A DNA stretch of 64,000 nucleotides from Enchytraeus crypticus. Lineage: Eukaryota; Annelida; Clitellata; Enchytraeida; Enchytraeidae. Shown piece after piece: positions 23,186 through 34,495 of the stretch. Where the stretch lies: the NCBI GenBank assembly GCA_905160935.1, contig CAJHZI010000830.1, positions 41,001 to 105,000 of the forward strand. The letters are read 5' to 3'. The first letter of the stretch is position 1. The number at the start of each line of letters is the position of its first letter. The notes beneath the pieces were generated by a model. It had not been told where the DNA came from and did not search any database. It worked only from the letters and a program-made list of their open reading frames with translations. Made by a program: the position numbers and the translations under genes.

Positions 23186-24515
23186 CATCAGCGCATTGTT
23201 ATACAGCAGTCGATGACAGTTAAAGGCTTTTCTAAGGTCGCTTTTCTTAACAGTGTTTACAAGTACTCTGTTGTGATGCTGTAAAGCGTTGTTGCTTACA
23301 GTGGAAGAGATAGGAAATTTTTATTTAAACGTGTCGCACTCTGGCGAATGAACAAGATAAACAACGTTACTGGAGGGTTTTGTTGAGGAAGCTGTTAGAT
23401 GAGGACTGGATTTGTTGGAGTTGGGGGTTCGACCCTCCTCCCTGCAGATGTGTGAACCCCTTGACTAATGTTTCAACCCCACCCCAGCCAGTTTTAACCC
23501 CCTCTTATGAAAAAGATCTGATAACCTCGTGGCAAGTCTTCCACCCCCAACAACCCCCCTTGAAAAAATTTATTAAATCCCCCACTTGAAAAAATTTATT
23601 AAATCCTCCCTTTAAAAAATTATCAAACCCCACCTTGAAAAATTTATTAAATCCAATCCTACTTAGATGTTGTGTGATATTAATCGTAGCTTTTTTCTAA
23701 TTGTTTTGTGACTGTTTGATAGCATTCGCTGATTTATCTCAACATGTTATCAAGTGTTCTGATCTCTAGGCAGTCCTCTATGATTAATGAATTGATTGAT
23801 TGTGTGATTAATGGGTATGTGGTTTATGACGTAGATGAATTCTCATTTGTCTAATATTGTATAAAACGCTGTAAGTTCTTTTAGATAATTTAACTGAAAA
23901 CCAGAGCGTGCTTGACATTGCTTGTATTCTATGCAACCTGGTATCTCTTGTCTCTCATCCAGCGTGTACTTAGTGACTGCTGCTGAAGATTGCGAAGTTT
24001 CTGACTGCTGCAGGAATATTGCAGAGTTGATGGCTGTTGTAGAAGATGATGAAGTTAGGTAGAGACCCAGGAAGCACTGATGCTTGCTTGTTTACCTGTG
24101 TGGTGAAGATATAACAAATTACATGCATATGTACTGTGTACTAATATAAAATCTAGCCTACTTTGTTGTGTAGATATAACAAGAATGTTTAGGCAGTGAT
24201 AATAAAAGCTGTGCTCTTTCTACTCATATATCCATGCCTCGCTCACTTCATTTCTCTTATAAAGCCAGAACAACAAGTTTAACGTCCGTTTTCTGACCGC
24301 TATAGTTCTCTCAGAGTCGATTCGAGGCCATGTTCAAACCTGATCTAACGCTGAGAACAAGTCTTAATCTACACACTTGTAGATCTAATTATGAAAACCC
24401 AAAATATATAAAAATAACCAGAGGCGTTTGCCAGGCATTTTTTCATGGGGGGTGGCAGCTTAAACTGACGTGGTGGCAGCTTAAGTGTTAGTGGACAAGG
24501 CATCTGTAGATAACC

Positions 24516-24651
24516 GGCTGGAACCAGTGACTCTGTCGGTAAGATACTCGACCGCGGATCAGTATGTGCGAGGTTCAAATCCTGGGCTCTCCCGTCACTG
24601 ACATCGCTTTCGAGTGAGGAAACTGACGTTAACATTAGCTTTACCAGCTTT
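24516..24651 (+). mobile_element. SINE family A copy (full length)
   Basis: GGCTGGAACCAGTGACTCTG at the 5' end, CGAGGTTCAAATCCTGGGC B box, and 3' end AACATTAGCTTTACCAGC. Confidence 0.8.
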
Positions 24652-25349
24652 GGTCCATCTAATTGAATAAATCGAGAAATAGCGCACCATGAGTTACCGT
24701 TCCTGTTCTGTTTATTCATTGGACGATCATCAACCAATCAAAGAACTCGCTTTGCGTCCATAAGCAGCCTGTGATCCTGGTTATGCTGGCAGAATAATGT
24801 CTTCATTTGTCAGTCAGTACAGGGCGCTTGTGCTGGATATAAGCTTTAGAGTATTATTTAAGATAGGAGTTTAGTCCGTACTACTATAGATGTTCAAGAG
24901 ATACTAATTGATTGGTATTAAGCCAAAAGTGTCACTTTTCGGTATAATGTCATCAGTCATTATAATGTCATCAGTCAGTATAGTGTCATTTGTCAGTCAA
25001 TGGGGAGGCTTGCGCTGAATTTAAGATGCGATTAGATGGGATTTTAGTCCGTCCGTTTAGATATTAAAGAGCATTTATATTGGTATTAAGCCCAAAGTGA
25101 GGACAGACATTGAATACTATATTGATCATGCATTAGATGGTAGATTTGTGGAATTTCTTGAGTTGAGGGTCGAAGTCGTAAATGCTGTTCTATTGATTAG
25201 TTCGCAGTATGAGTATTGTAGTGATGTGTTCTGCGAATAATACTGGTATTGTATCAATAGATTATTTTAGAGAGTTTAGAGAAATTGAGACTTTATTTTA
25301 ATAGGGTATTTTATTCAATTAGCTGAGAGAGGGGGGATGAATATGCCAA

Positions 25350-25575
25350 ACGGTTTCTGCACGTGTCGTAGAAGGCGACTAAAGCACTAAGATTCAAACC
25401 AACGTCAGAAAGAGCATTCGGTTGGTGAGCGCATAGGCTCCAGAAATTGTTACAATATTTTCAAAAACGAATGGAGAAATATGGGATTGATTGATGGTGT
25501 GGTGTGGGACAGAGAGGAGTGGAGAAGGTCTATTCGTATACCGACCCTGATTGAACTGGGATTGGAGGGAAGATG
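25350..25575 (+). mobile_element. Family E element
   Basis: Shares GCACGTGTCGTAGAAGGCGA, AACGTCAGAAAGAGCATTCG, GCTCCAGAAATTG and a 3' part of the type CCGACCCTGATTGAACTGGG ending in GATGATGATAA. Relatives: 29985-30130, 46490-46575 (3' part), 48755-48970 and a 3' fragment near 34730-34865. Confidence 0.65.
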
Positions 25576-26064
25576 ATGATAAGGGCTACCTATGATGTAA
25601 CGTTGATTATAACGCTGACTCCACGATGATGATATTACAAATAACTATAGATATGTCAATTGTTTGCATTCGTTATCCGTATATAGGCAATATTGCGTCT
25701 CAGGTTTGCTGTGACAGGTTCACTGCACATTTTTACTGAAATCTTTTCATATTCGACGTTTCATGTATTCCTTAATATCTACTTAGTCCCCTCTTACGAC
25801 ACATGCCGTTTACGTTTGATTTATTCGAGTGTCCGAGACATAGCAAAAACACACGCATGTGAGTAATACAATACATAGGATAATCCACACATGTGGGTGC
25901 CCCGCCCACCTTATACCAACTCCTTCAGTCATTTTCTCCTTTGATTAAAGGTGCGTAGAGGTCACAAGGTGCAATTGACGCGTATCTAATGAGAAGAATG
26001 GTGCAAGGTGAACCGACGTGCAGTAGGAGTGTACAAGGGGGTGCTCACCTTTCTCTAGACCTCA

Positions 26065-26178
26065 TATAGATACTCGACCACGGTTCAGTATGTGCGTGGT
26101 TCAATTTCTGGATTCGTCCGTCACCGACATCGTTTTCGAGTGATGAAACTGACGTTAAAATTAGCCTTACCAGCTTTA
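26065..26178 (+). mobile_element. SINE family A copy
   Basis: Truncated head (ATAGATACTCGACCACGG), diverged B box TGGTTCAATTTCTGG, 3' end CCTTACCAGCTTTA. Confidence 0.7.
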
Positions 26179-27174
26179 TTTATTTTTTTATTCGAAACAT
26201 CTAAAGGGTTCGACAGTCCTATGCTGACTTTATTTGCAATTCTCAGCAAACAATTAACCGGGAATTTTAACACACATGGCTTCATCCCCTTTTTAATAAA
26301 TTTAATTACCCCTGACAGCGTCCATTCTTAATTGACACCAGTGAGAGTTTAATGGTGAAGGCGCGAAAGTCACTGAGGGTAAAGTTTATTGCCTATAGTT
26401 TACGTTTGTCCCTATTAGACAAGCTGGAAGAAGCATCTCAAGCATTTAATAGAGGCAATTTGATGTCATGAGAAAGACAAGATAGTACATTTAATAGACT
26501 CAATTTGATGTCATCAGAAAAACAACAGACATCATTAGTGACATGTCGACAAACATAGGCCTATTGCTTGCTTCCAATATATTTTTAAATGGAGTTTTAA
26601 ACTATAAATCTACATCTAAAAATTTGTAATTATATCAATTTGCTGTATACTCTTGTATAACAATTTCTCTTGAGAGTTTATGTATGCATCTAAAAAGCTG
26701 ACACACTTCATATTTTAACCTATTCATTTTAATGTGCATTCTATTTATAGTTTTATTTGCATTTTTATCACTTTTCTTTTATTCCATTGGCCGCAAGTGT
26801 TTTTGGGCCCGTATGTCCATTTACACGTTTTAAAGCTGATACTTAAAGATTGCTTTGTAAATTTCGTAAATTAAGGATTATCTTATCATATAAGACGATT
26901 TGTTTTAGGTGGTATTTTTATTGTACTATTTTAAGTAGCCTATTATTCAGAAGTACAACTAAAGTGTACTTATCTATACGAGTAAATAGTTCTCATTTGG
27001 ACGTACCTGACTATACATGGTATAGTGTGACTATGAATGTAGTAAATCATTTAAATCAATTCCATATTTAGCCGGCTAGACTAATGTAATTCCTTTCTGT
27101 ATATATAGCCGGCTAGACTACTGCAATTCATTTCTGTAAATATAACCTCTGCGTGTGGCGGAACCTTAATTATC

Positions 27175-29319
27175 ATGAACCGTGTAGTGCCTCTATCTGT
27201 GCTGAGTGGAATACTCTATATCGTTTATTTACTCCTATCCATTTCACCGATCCACGGAATAACAATTGACGAAACGTGGTATGATATTAAATCGTACAAC
27301 TACCATCCACCTCCTAATACTCCTCCTCCAAAAGCAACGACGTCTAGACCTCGTCGACAAGCCGCTCCTAGGAGCAGGTCACGTGCCTCCACTGCAGTCT
27401 CTCCACCTGGAAGAGATGAGTCCACGACAACATCTGTCTCTTCCACCACCAAACGTCCAGATCCAGTTGAGACTCAGCAGTCGATCCAGATCTCTGTGGT
27501 CACTGATCGTCTGAAGACTGGAGAGGGCTCTCCGGCAAGCCTGAGTCACTCTGCTTATGAGCTACATCCTCATGCTACCGCTCCGGGTGATACATTATCG
27601 CGGAGTGAAGAGGATTCGCTAAGAAAGCTAGATCACTCAACGGATACCGGCAGTGATTCTACGGAAGAGGTAGAGACTAGTCAAGTTTTGAATAGACCGT
27701 CAAATTCTGGTAAAGAAGTCCCAGTATGGACTCGAAGCTCTTCGTATAAGCCGAATGGTTCTGTAGAACTACAGGCAGATCAAGGTCAGTCTCTCAGTAG
27801 GGGAAGTGTTCTTAGTGAAGGTCAGGGTCATTCAGACAGGGCGATGAGTCATCCATTCAGTGAGCAAATAAGTGAAAGTGAGTCAGTGAAATATCGACAC
27901 GTTTCTGCAGCTAAACCAGCCCATTCAATTGCCCAGGATAACTATTTGTCCAAGAATAGTAAAAGTTCACAGGGCAAGGCGGTCCGCTATGATCTACCTC
28001 AGGGCATGCCCTCCAAGCCCATGTCCAACTATGATCTACCTCAGGGCATGCCCTCCAAACCCTTGACCCCCGATGATCTTCGCTGTCCCCCCTGTGAGAG
28101 GGTCTACTGCTCCCCCAGGTCAACCTCGAGGCTGGGGTGTCGTGGCGGGGTGACCCGGGGCGTGTGCGACTGCTGCCCAGTGTGCGCCCGCCTGGAGGGG
28201 GAGCGGTGCGGGGGCCACTGGGGCTACCTGGGGCGGTGCGACGAGGGGCTGGTGTGTGACACGGGCAGAGAGAACGAGGTGCTGAAGTGGGGCGAGGGGG
28301 GAGCTCACAGGGGGGTCAAGTACTCGAGGTGGGGTAAGGGTGGGGCAGAGGAACGGTGGTGGGGCAGTATGGAGGGGGTGTGTAGAAGAGGTTTGATTAA
28401 TCAATCAGTAGTAGTAGTAGTAATATAAATAATAATGATGATAATAATAATAATAATAATCATAATAATAAGAATAATAATAACAGTTAGAGTGCTACAG
28501 TCATCAGTGACAACATCGAGCACTATTGAGACAAAGTCAAGCCGGCGAGCAAAGAGAAGGTCCAAAAAAGGTGCAAATTCCAAAATCCAGAAAGATAGTC
28601 CAAAGTAAAGGGAATTCAATAAGAGGAGGTTTAGGCGCAGGTAGCTGCTAGATCAGCAGCGAGAGAGCGATGAATCAATCTGTTATTTATAGTCAATCCG
28701 TAAATTGTTAAATAAATAGATAAATCGCAAAATCTTCCGTTAATTGGTAATCAATCAACAGTTCACTATCAATCAATTTGGAGTCAATAAATCTAATATC
28801 AATCAATAAATATCATATGAATTTTCAATAAATAAATATTAATCAATAAAACAATCAATCAATCAATGTGCTCCCACTCGAGCTAACCAGAAAACAAGAT
28901 GACGATATTGACAGGACCAGTGATATATACTAGACATTTGACTCCTAACAGACTGTTGGTTAGAATAACGCAGCATTGAAAGTGTTAGATGTCGTCATGG
29001 ACGATTATTTGAGGATGATGTTTTCGCTAGGAATGGCTGTGAGTGATCAACCCTGGAGTGACTCAGTGGAGCTGTCTCGTCCAGTCAGGAGCAATTGTCT
29101 CCCAGCATGCACCGCACAGCTCTGTCACAGGAATCCTAAACAAATCTGCTCCGCCTTGTACGTGCCGATTAATCAATCAATCAATCAAACAATCAGTCAC
29201 TCAATCAATCAATCAATCAGTCAGTCAATCTGTCACTCAATCAATTAATCAATCAATCAGTCAATCCAGCATTCAGTCTGTCAATCAATCAGTCAGTCAG
29301 CAATAAATCAATCTGTCAG

Positions 29320-29396
<77 letters not shown>

Positions 29397-30423
29397 TAAG
29401 CAGTCACATAAACAATCAATCAAATAAGCAAGCCATCAAGCTGATAATGAATCAGTCAATCAGTAAGCTATTCAAGTAATCAGTGAGTCAATCAATCATT
29501 AAATCAATTAGTATATTAATCTTCGACTGATCATTCTAAACTCCTGTCTTAACGTTAAGCTCACTGCGCTGATGTTCTGACGCTGAGCCGTTATTTGCTG
29601 ATTGCAGGCACAACGCAGACACGACGAGCTCTTGCTCGGCCGATGGGAAGGAGGCCTGTAGGCACACTTCCTGCCGGGCCTGTCGTTTCGTTGATCCGGT
29701 TGACCGGTGCTCCAGGTTCAGATGTACGGATTGGGACTGGGACTGCCTGAAGAGATACGGGAGATGTGTCCATAAGAGCTCGTGTGATAGGAGGGTTAAG
29801 TCCTGTCGAGCTGGGGTGAGATATCTCTGTTTAGTGATTGATTGATTGATAGATTGATATTTTTATCCTCTGTGTGCTGATTGGTTGATTGATTGATTAG
29901 ATCCATCTCTATCCTCTGTGTTCTGATTAATTGAGTCTTTGATCAAAATTGAATTAGTCCTTTTACCAGTGTTATATCGGATTGCTGAATAATAGACCCA
30001 CCGTATACTGCACGTGTCGTAAAAGGCGACAAAGCAATATGATCCAAACCAACGTCAGAGAGGGCATTCGCTTGGTGAGAGCCCCGGCCCCAGAAATTGC
30101 TCTACCGGAATTTTTCTTGATTCCGGTAGTGCTGATCATAAAATAAAATCTCGGGCATCCACAGAAATGGTAACATGGATATGTGTTTAATGGATATGTT
30201 TTGGCTGGAGCCAGTGGCGATGTCGGTAAGATACTAGATCGCGGATCAGTTTGTGCTGGGTTCAAATCCTGGGTTCTCCCGTCACTGACATCGCTTTCGA
30301 TTGAGGAAACTGACGTTAACAATAGCTTTACCAGCTTTACTATAATGTAACTACTTGCTGTTGTTGTTGTAGATTGAAGAGGACACGGACGCTAAATTCT
30401 TGTGTTCTGTACCGGAATGCTGA
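27175..30423 (+). CDS. Secreted protein with IGFBP N-terminal domain and a second Cys-rich module
   Basis: Exons 27175-28390, 29031-29157, 29608-29815 and 30373-30423 (TGA), with phases 1, 0 and 0 consistent, encode 533 residues. Residues 1-30 form a signal peptide (SGILYIVYLLLSI core). A long Ser/Pro-rich linker follows, with an RPRRQ basic site near 60 and a 13-residue DLPQGMPSKP repeat before residue 300. Residues ~302-406 match the IGFBP N-terminal fold: CPPCERVYC, then GVCDCCPVCARLEGERCGG and GRCDEGLVC, closing with GVCRR. A Gly/Trp-rich insertion sits before the last cysteine. Residues ~407-533 carry 16 cysteines (LPACTAQLC, CRACRFVDPVDRC, DWDWDC, SSCDRRVKSC, ending CSVPEC). The IGFBP module resembles those of CRIM1 and of single-IGFBP-domain proteins. 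The C-terminal module is not recognised. Likely an extracellular ligand-binding or matrix protein, but no specific function is claimed. A SINE ends 34 bp before exon 4. Confidence 0.78.
28484..28640 (-). mobile_element. Family G dispersed repeat
   Basis: AGAGTGCTACAGTCATCAGT, GACAACATCGAGCACTATTG and AAAGTCAAGCCGGCGAGC, adjoining an ATA-rich microsatellite (28415-28480). Relatives at 8592-8640, 34525-34610, 49790-49870 and 56445-56560, and in the arms of the 3301-3484 palindrome. Orientation is arbitrary. Confidence 0.6.
29160..29510. repeat. (AATC)n microsatellite
   Basis: Runs of CAATCAATCAATCAATCAAT, longest and purest at about 29318-29396, with CAGTCAGTC interruptions. It starts within a few bases of the exon 2 donor of the IGFBP-domain gene (29158). 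Confidence 0.95.
29985..30130 (+). mobile_element. Family E element, 5' part
   Basis: GCACGTGTCGTAAAAGGCGA, AACCAACGTCAGAGAGGGCA and CCCAGAAATTGCTCTACC, but followed by a different 3' part (GATTCCGGTAGTGCTGATC) than in the 25350 copy. Confidence 0.55.
30203..30338 (+). mobile_element. SINE family A copy next to an exon
   Basis: Full length, from GGCTGGAGCCAGTGGCGATG to CTTTACCAGCTTT. It ends 34 bp upstream of exon 4 of the IGFBP-domain gene, so the branch-point region of that intron lies at or in the SINE tail. Confidence 0.82.
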
Positions 30424-30819
30424 GTGACTGATGGGAGCAGGGAGGAGGGGTTGATCTATTGATGGAAACAGGATTATAGGCTTGATTTTAACGTCGCTTT
30501 CATCAGATCGCTAGGAATAACAAATCAGTTGTTTCTCTCATCCTATGATTGGACCTGCCTGTAGGCAGTGCACTAAGAGAGAGAGTGATGATTGCTTCAG
30601 ACTAAAACGAATTTAGGTTTTGAAAGGATTTCATATCTTGATGGGCTTGCAGGTCAATAGAGTGCTCTTACTGGTGGGAGCTAGTAGACTGGGAATAGGA
30701 ATTTGTACCTTGAACCTGCCACTTGACACAACAGAGAGTATCCTCTGTGGTAAAGATGAATCAGTTGAAAGATGAACATAAATGAGTTAGAGATGAATGA
30801 GATACACTTGAAGAATTGC

Positions 30820-30912
30820 AAAAGAAGAATTGAATGACAGACGAATGAGAGACGAATGAGAGACGAATGAGAGATGAATGAGAGATGAATGAGAGATGAA
30901 TGAGAGATGAGT
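30820..30912. repeat. 11-bp minisatellite
   Basis: Eight or so units of GATGAATGAGA / GACGAATGAGA. Confidence 0.85.
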
Positions 30913-31095
30913 ATGTTTCATCTATCAGCACTGGTGGATTCACAATTTAAAGATTGCTAGTGCACCTGGTGCTCGGTTGTTGGTGCTGTCATTGACGTTT
31001 ATCTATTGACTTCAATTCTCTCTCGTTAAAGCAGTGCTTCTATCCATTTTCTCTTTTTGTCTCTCTCTCTCTCTCTCTCTCTTTCTATCCTCCTC

Positions 31096-31136
<41 letters not shown>

Positions 31137-31447
31137 AGGCCTACCATCATCACTAGTCGAATAGACAACTATACAGTATACTGGTTATTATTATCATTAT
31201 CTAGTGTGATTAATGAGTGTGCTTAATAAGTGTGTTTTTTGTGTGTTATTTTATGTGTATATGAACGTATACATGTGTATGTGCGAGCACATACGTGATT
31301 TGTGACTTTCAATGTTTGAGTGCAACGATCTGAATGTTAATAGAAATATTATTTAATTGTTTTAAAAGGCCGCGGGGTTTAGCGCATTTGGTTTAGCTGC
31401 GCGTCAATAAACGAAATTGAGCTCTATCGGCTTCGGTTAGTGCCTTG

Positions 31448-31620
31448 TGGATGACCATTTTGGAAGACCGAGTATTGACAACTTAAAATGAGAAATCCCA
31501 GGGTGTTGGAAGGTTATTAATAAATCCGCGCCGGCTGCAATTGATGCGCCATCAAAAGGTAACGATTACTTATAACCATGGAGAGGAAGTAGGAAATGGG
31601 TATTAAACAAGCATCTGTGC
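31448..31620 (+). mobile_element. Family H repeat, copy 3
   Basis: GGATGACCATTTTGGAAGAC, CGAGTATTGACAAC, CCCAGGGTGTTGGAAGGT, then AACCATGGAGAGGAAG. Best preserved full copy of the family. Confidence 0.65.
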
Positions 31621-32144
31621 TTCCTGACCCACTGTGCCGTTATGTTTATGTTAATTAAATAGTATTTCTAGAGAATGTTCTCTATGTAACTTTGCTCAGC
31701 TTCCGTGTTCTAAATCCACACTAAGTTCAGTGTGTTTTTATATTGAATTTTTTAATAATTTCTAGTTAGGTATGTGATGTTGATATTATGGTTAAATTAT
31801 GATTTATTGTTGTCAACATTGATTGATAAGTGCTTTATCACTCAGCTTACAGTAAATAGAGTAGTCGCCCTTTCGGCTTGTCTAACCCGCTTCTGTTTTG
31901 TAAATTAATGCTTAAAATAAAAAGATAAGCAATGGCTGACACTTAGTCATTTGTTCCTTTCTTTCGTTCACTTATAAATTAAAATTAGTTGAATAATTAT
32001 ACTGCAGCCATTTAACTATTAGATGTACTTGTTGCTACTTTATTATTAGGAATTAATACCTACTGCTATTTTATTATTAAAAGTGGCCTACTTCCTACTA
32101 GACAGGACTGTTTTCTCAGGGAATGACGCCCCTTAAATGTTAGA

Positions 32145-32330
32145 CTAAACTGAGGAAGGCACAGGGGACCCACCTTGTCATAAGCAGAATCTCCCAGTAA
32201 CAATGGTATATCAAAAGGAATGTTAGATGATTTAAAGACCCAGTCATATGTGGACATGAAGAGGAACACGGAAGACAGAGAAGAGTGGAGGCGTTATTTA
32301 CCATGGACCTGCCAGTAGGCAGTGCATGCT
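32145..32330 (+). mobile_element. Family F element
   Basis: AACTGAGGAAGGCACAGGGG to CCTGCCAGTAGGCAGTGCA; no GA tail here. Confidence 0.7.
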
Positions 32331-32628
32331 AGAGATCTTGCTACTAGATTTATTTCTTATTTGAATTGCCTTCTACTATTTTATTACCGCACATGCACTA
32401 TTATGTAACAATTACTAGTAACTTGTTGTTAAAGGTACAGTAAGTACTTGCTGCTATTTAAAAATAAAAATTATTACATATTATTACTAGTACTCGCTAC
32501 AACAACAACAATACAATTACTGTACCTCGTCCATGAAAACATCGAGCAATATGGTGCTAAGCACTATTGCGCGCTATACATCGAGCTCGTAGTACTATTC
32601 AGTACTAAATATTACCTATTTCAATACT

Positions 32629-32740
32629 AAAGCTAATGTTACTTCGGTTACCTCACTCGAAAGCGATGCCAGTGACGGGTGAGCTCAGGATTTATACCCC
32701 GCACATACTGATCCACACATCTGAATATCTTACCGATATG
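32629..32740 (-). mobile_element. SINE family A copy
   Basis: Reverse orientation; AAGCGATGCCAGTGACGGGT, then GGATTTATACCCCGCACA (mutated B box). Confidence 0.65.
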
Positions 32741-33655
32741 AAATAGAGGTACATGTACTAGTTAATATTCTTTATTTTAAGAGCGGTTTCTAATGTACTA
32801 TTTTTAATATTTATTACTCTCCACTCAATTGAAATGCGACCCCCACTCAATGTTCAATCATTCAGATATATCTCAACGTTCATTAAACAAGTGAAGAGTT
32901 GTTCCATGCCTCCACCTCTATCCATCCACTCCCTCAATCCTTCCTTCCCCATGCCTCTCTCCAGGTCTCCCACCTCCTTGTACCCCCTCACATCCCACCC
33001 TGGAAGATCCTACCACCGCTCCTCCTCTGTACTATTCCCTATTCCAGGTGAAACACTATCTTTCCCTGATAACCTCCTCTTTCTTATCTACCCAGCATGA
33101 CTTCCGTAACAGGCTGTGATGAAATTTGTGGAACAAGCTTTAATTAGTTGTTTGACGGTAGCTCGAGTGTGTAGAGCGCTTTGAAGAGATTCCTGTTGCT
33201 TATGAAGAATGGAGTTGAATTCACTCAAAATTCTATTCATAAAAATTCCTCCACATTCGTTCTTTCTCATTGCCTGCTCTCTCCATATTACAGTCTCTTA
33301 CGTAAGATCTACAATCACACCAATAGAAAAAATACAATTTATATCAACAATTATTCTACTATTATTATATCAACTATTATATATATATAATCATAGTAAT
33401 AATTATTATTATTATATCAACTATTATATAATTATATCAACAATTATTGATATCATCTTATAGACATCAGAAATGATAAATAATGAAATACGATATGAGA
33501 AATGATAAAATTCTATATTGTCAATAGTTACCTCTTATTCTTTCTTCGTATAGTCTCCTCTATTATAATAATTTTCCTACACTGTAGTATATATTTTTCG
33601 CTTTCAAAATTTTTTTGTCTGTTTTTCTCCTTATCTATTTCAATCCTCTCTCTCT

Positions 33656-33657
<2 letters not shown>

Positions 33658-33726
<69 letters not shown>

Positions 33727-33743
33727 TAATATATATATATATA

Positions 33744-33816
<73 letters not shown>
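33658..33816. repeat. (TA)n and (TC)n microsatellites
   Basis: About 65 bp of pure TA repeat, a short ATAGATAA break, a second TA run, then a pure TC run to 33816. Confidence 0.97.
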
Positions 33817-33897
33817 AGCTAGTTTCACTTAATCAAGCGGTGACGGACAGCCTGTTACTCTCAAAGAAAATCTCACACACACGTCAGGTCCTTCACA

Positions 33898-33990
33898 TGT
33901 GCTTCTATGTGGTCCCATGTGTTTCTATGTGGTCCCATGTGTTTCAATGTGCTCCCATGTGTTTCTATGTGGTCCCATGTGTTTCTATAT
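33898..33990. repeat. 16-18 bp minisatellite
   Basis: Five units of TTTCTATGTGGTCCCATGTG with GTGCTCCC variant. Confidence 0.8.
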
Positions 33991-34157
33991 CAATGACAAC
34001 ATTGAGCACCATTAGCGGATACATAGCTGGGAACAATAAAAAACTCCCAAAACGATGTAAAATCAAAATTCTGAAAACCAGAACAATAAATCAGTTCAAA
34101 GATACATATACCCACAGTGCGGGGCTGAAAATTACTACAATAACAACAAAAATACAA

Positions 34158-34495
34158 TAGATCAGTTCGGTAATTGAAAACATATTTTGTTGTATGGTAA
34201 CACTGGTTTGTTTATGTTGACATCTGATGCATATATTTACATGTAAATGTAATGGGTCTACATTATAACTTCGTTATAATGCATGCATACCGTTATAATG
34301 GGTGAAAGAGTTAAACTATAAGTGTTAAGTTATTCTTTCATTAATATACGTATAGTAGGTTGTCAAGTAAATAACATTTCTAAAGAAAACTTGTATTGGA
34401 AATTTTATGAGGAACCAGTACATTTCAATAGTATTCTATGCAGTGTTTACTATTTCTAGGCCACTGTTTATATTTGGTGTCCACGATGTTCTATT
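34158..34495 (+). mobile_element. 340-bp dispersed repeat, copy 2
   Basis: Same orientation and extent as 4170-4515, with substitutions and no large gaps. The two copies are 30 kb apart and embedded in different surroundings. Confidence 0.75.

Larger units (their letters stand above)
18704..27174. other. Intergenic region between SLC35C1 and the IGFBP-domain gene
   Basis: No functional coding exon recognised. It holds a Deu-like fragment (18842-18900), a TTTGATGGCAC array (19478-19725), a LINE remnant (19985-20210), a family F array (20510-20795), a family I copy (21868-22010), a C/G-rich palindromic patch near 22550-22590, TC and TAAT microsatellites (22999-23185), SINE A copies (24516-24651, 26065-26178) and a family E copy (25350-25575). 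The remainder is AT-rich unique sequence. Confidence 0.55.

Noticed and set aside
24369..24737. Minus-strand open frame of 122 codons
   Set aside because: Largely the reverse translation of a SINE family A copy; the same peptide (LTSVSSLESDVSDGRAQDLN) recurs at other SINE copies such as 30203 and 41075.
28120..28404. Minus-strand Pro/Leu-rich open frame
   Set aside because: Antisense shadow of the GC-rich IGFBP domain exon, which has clear conserved cysteines on the plus strand.
33207..33470. Plus-strand open frames in AT-rich DNA near 33.2 kb
   Set aside because: Translation of ATT/ATA-rich low-complexity sequence, with no conserved features.
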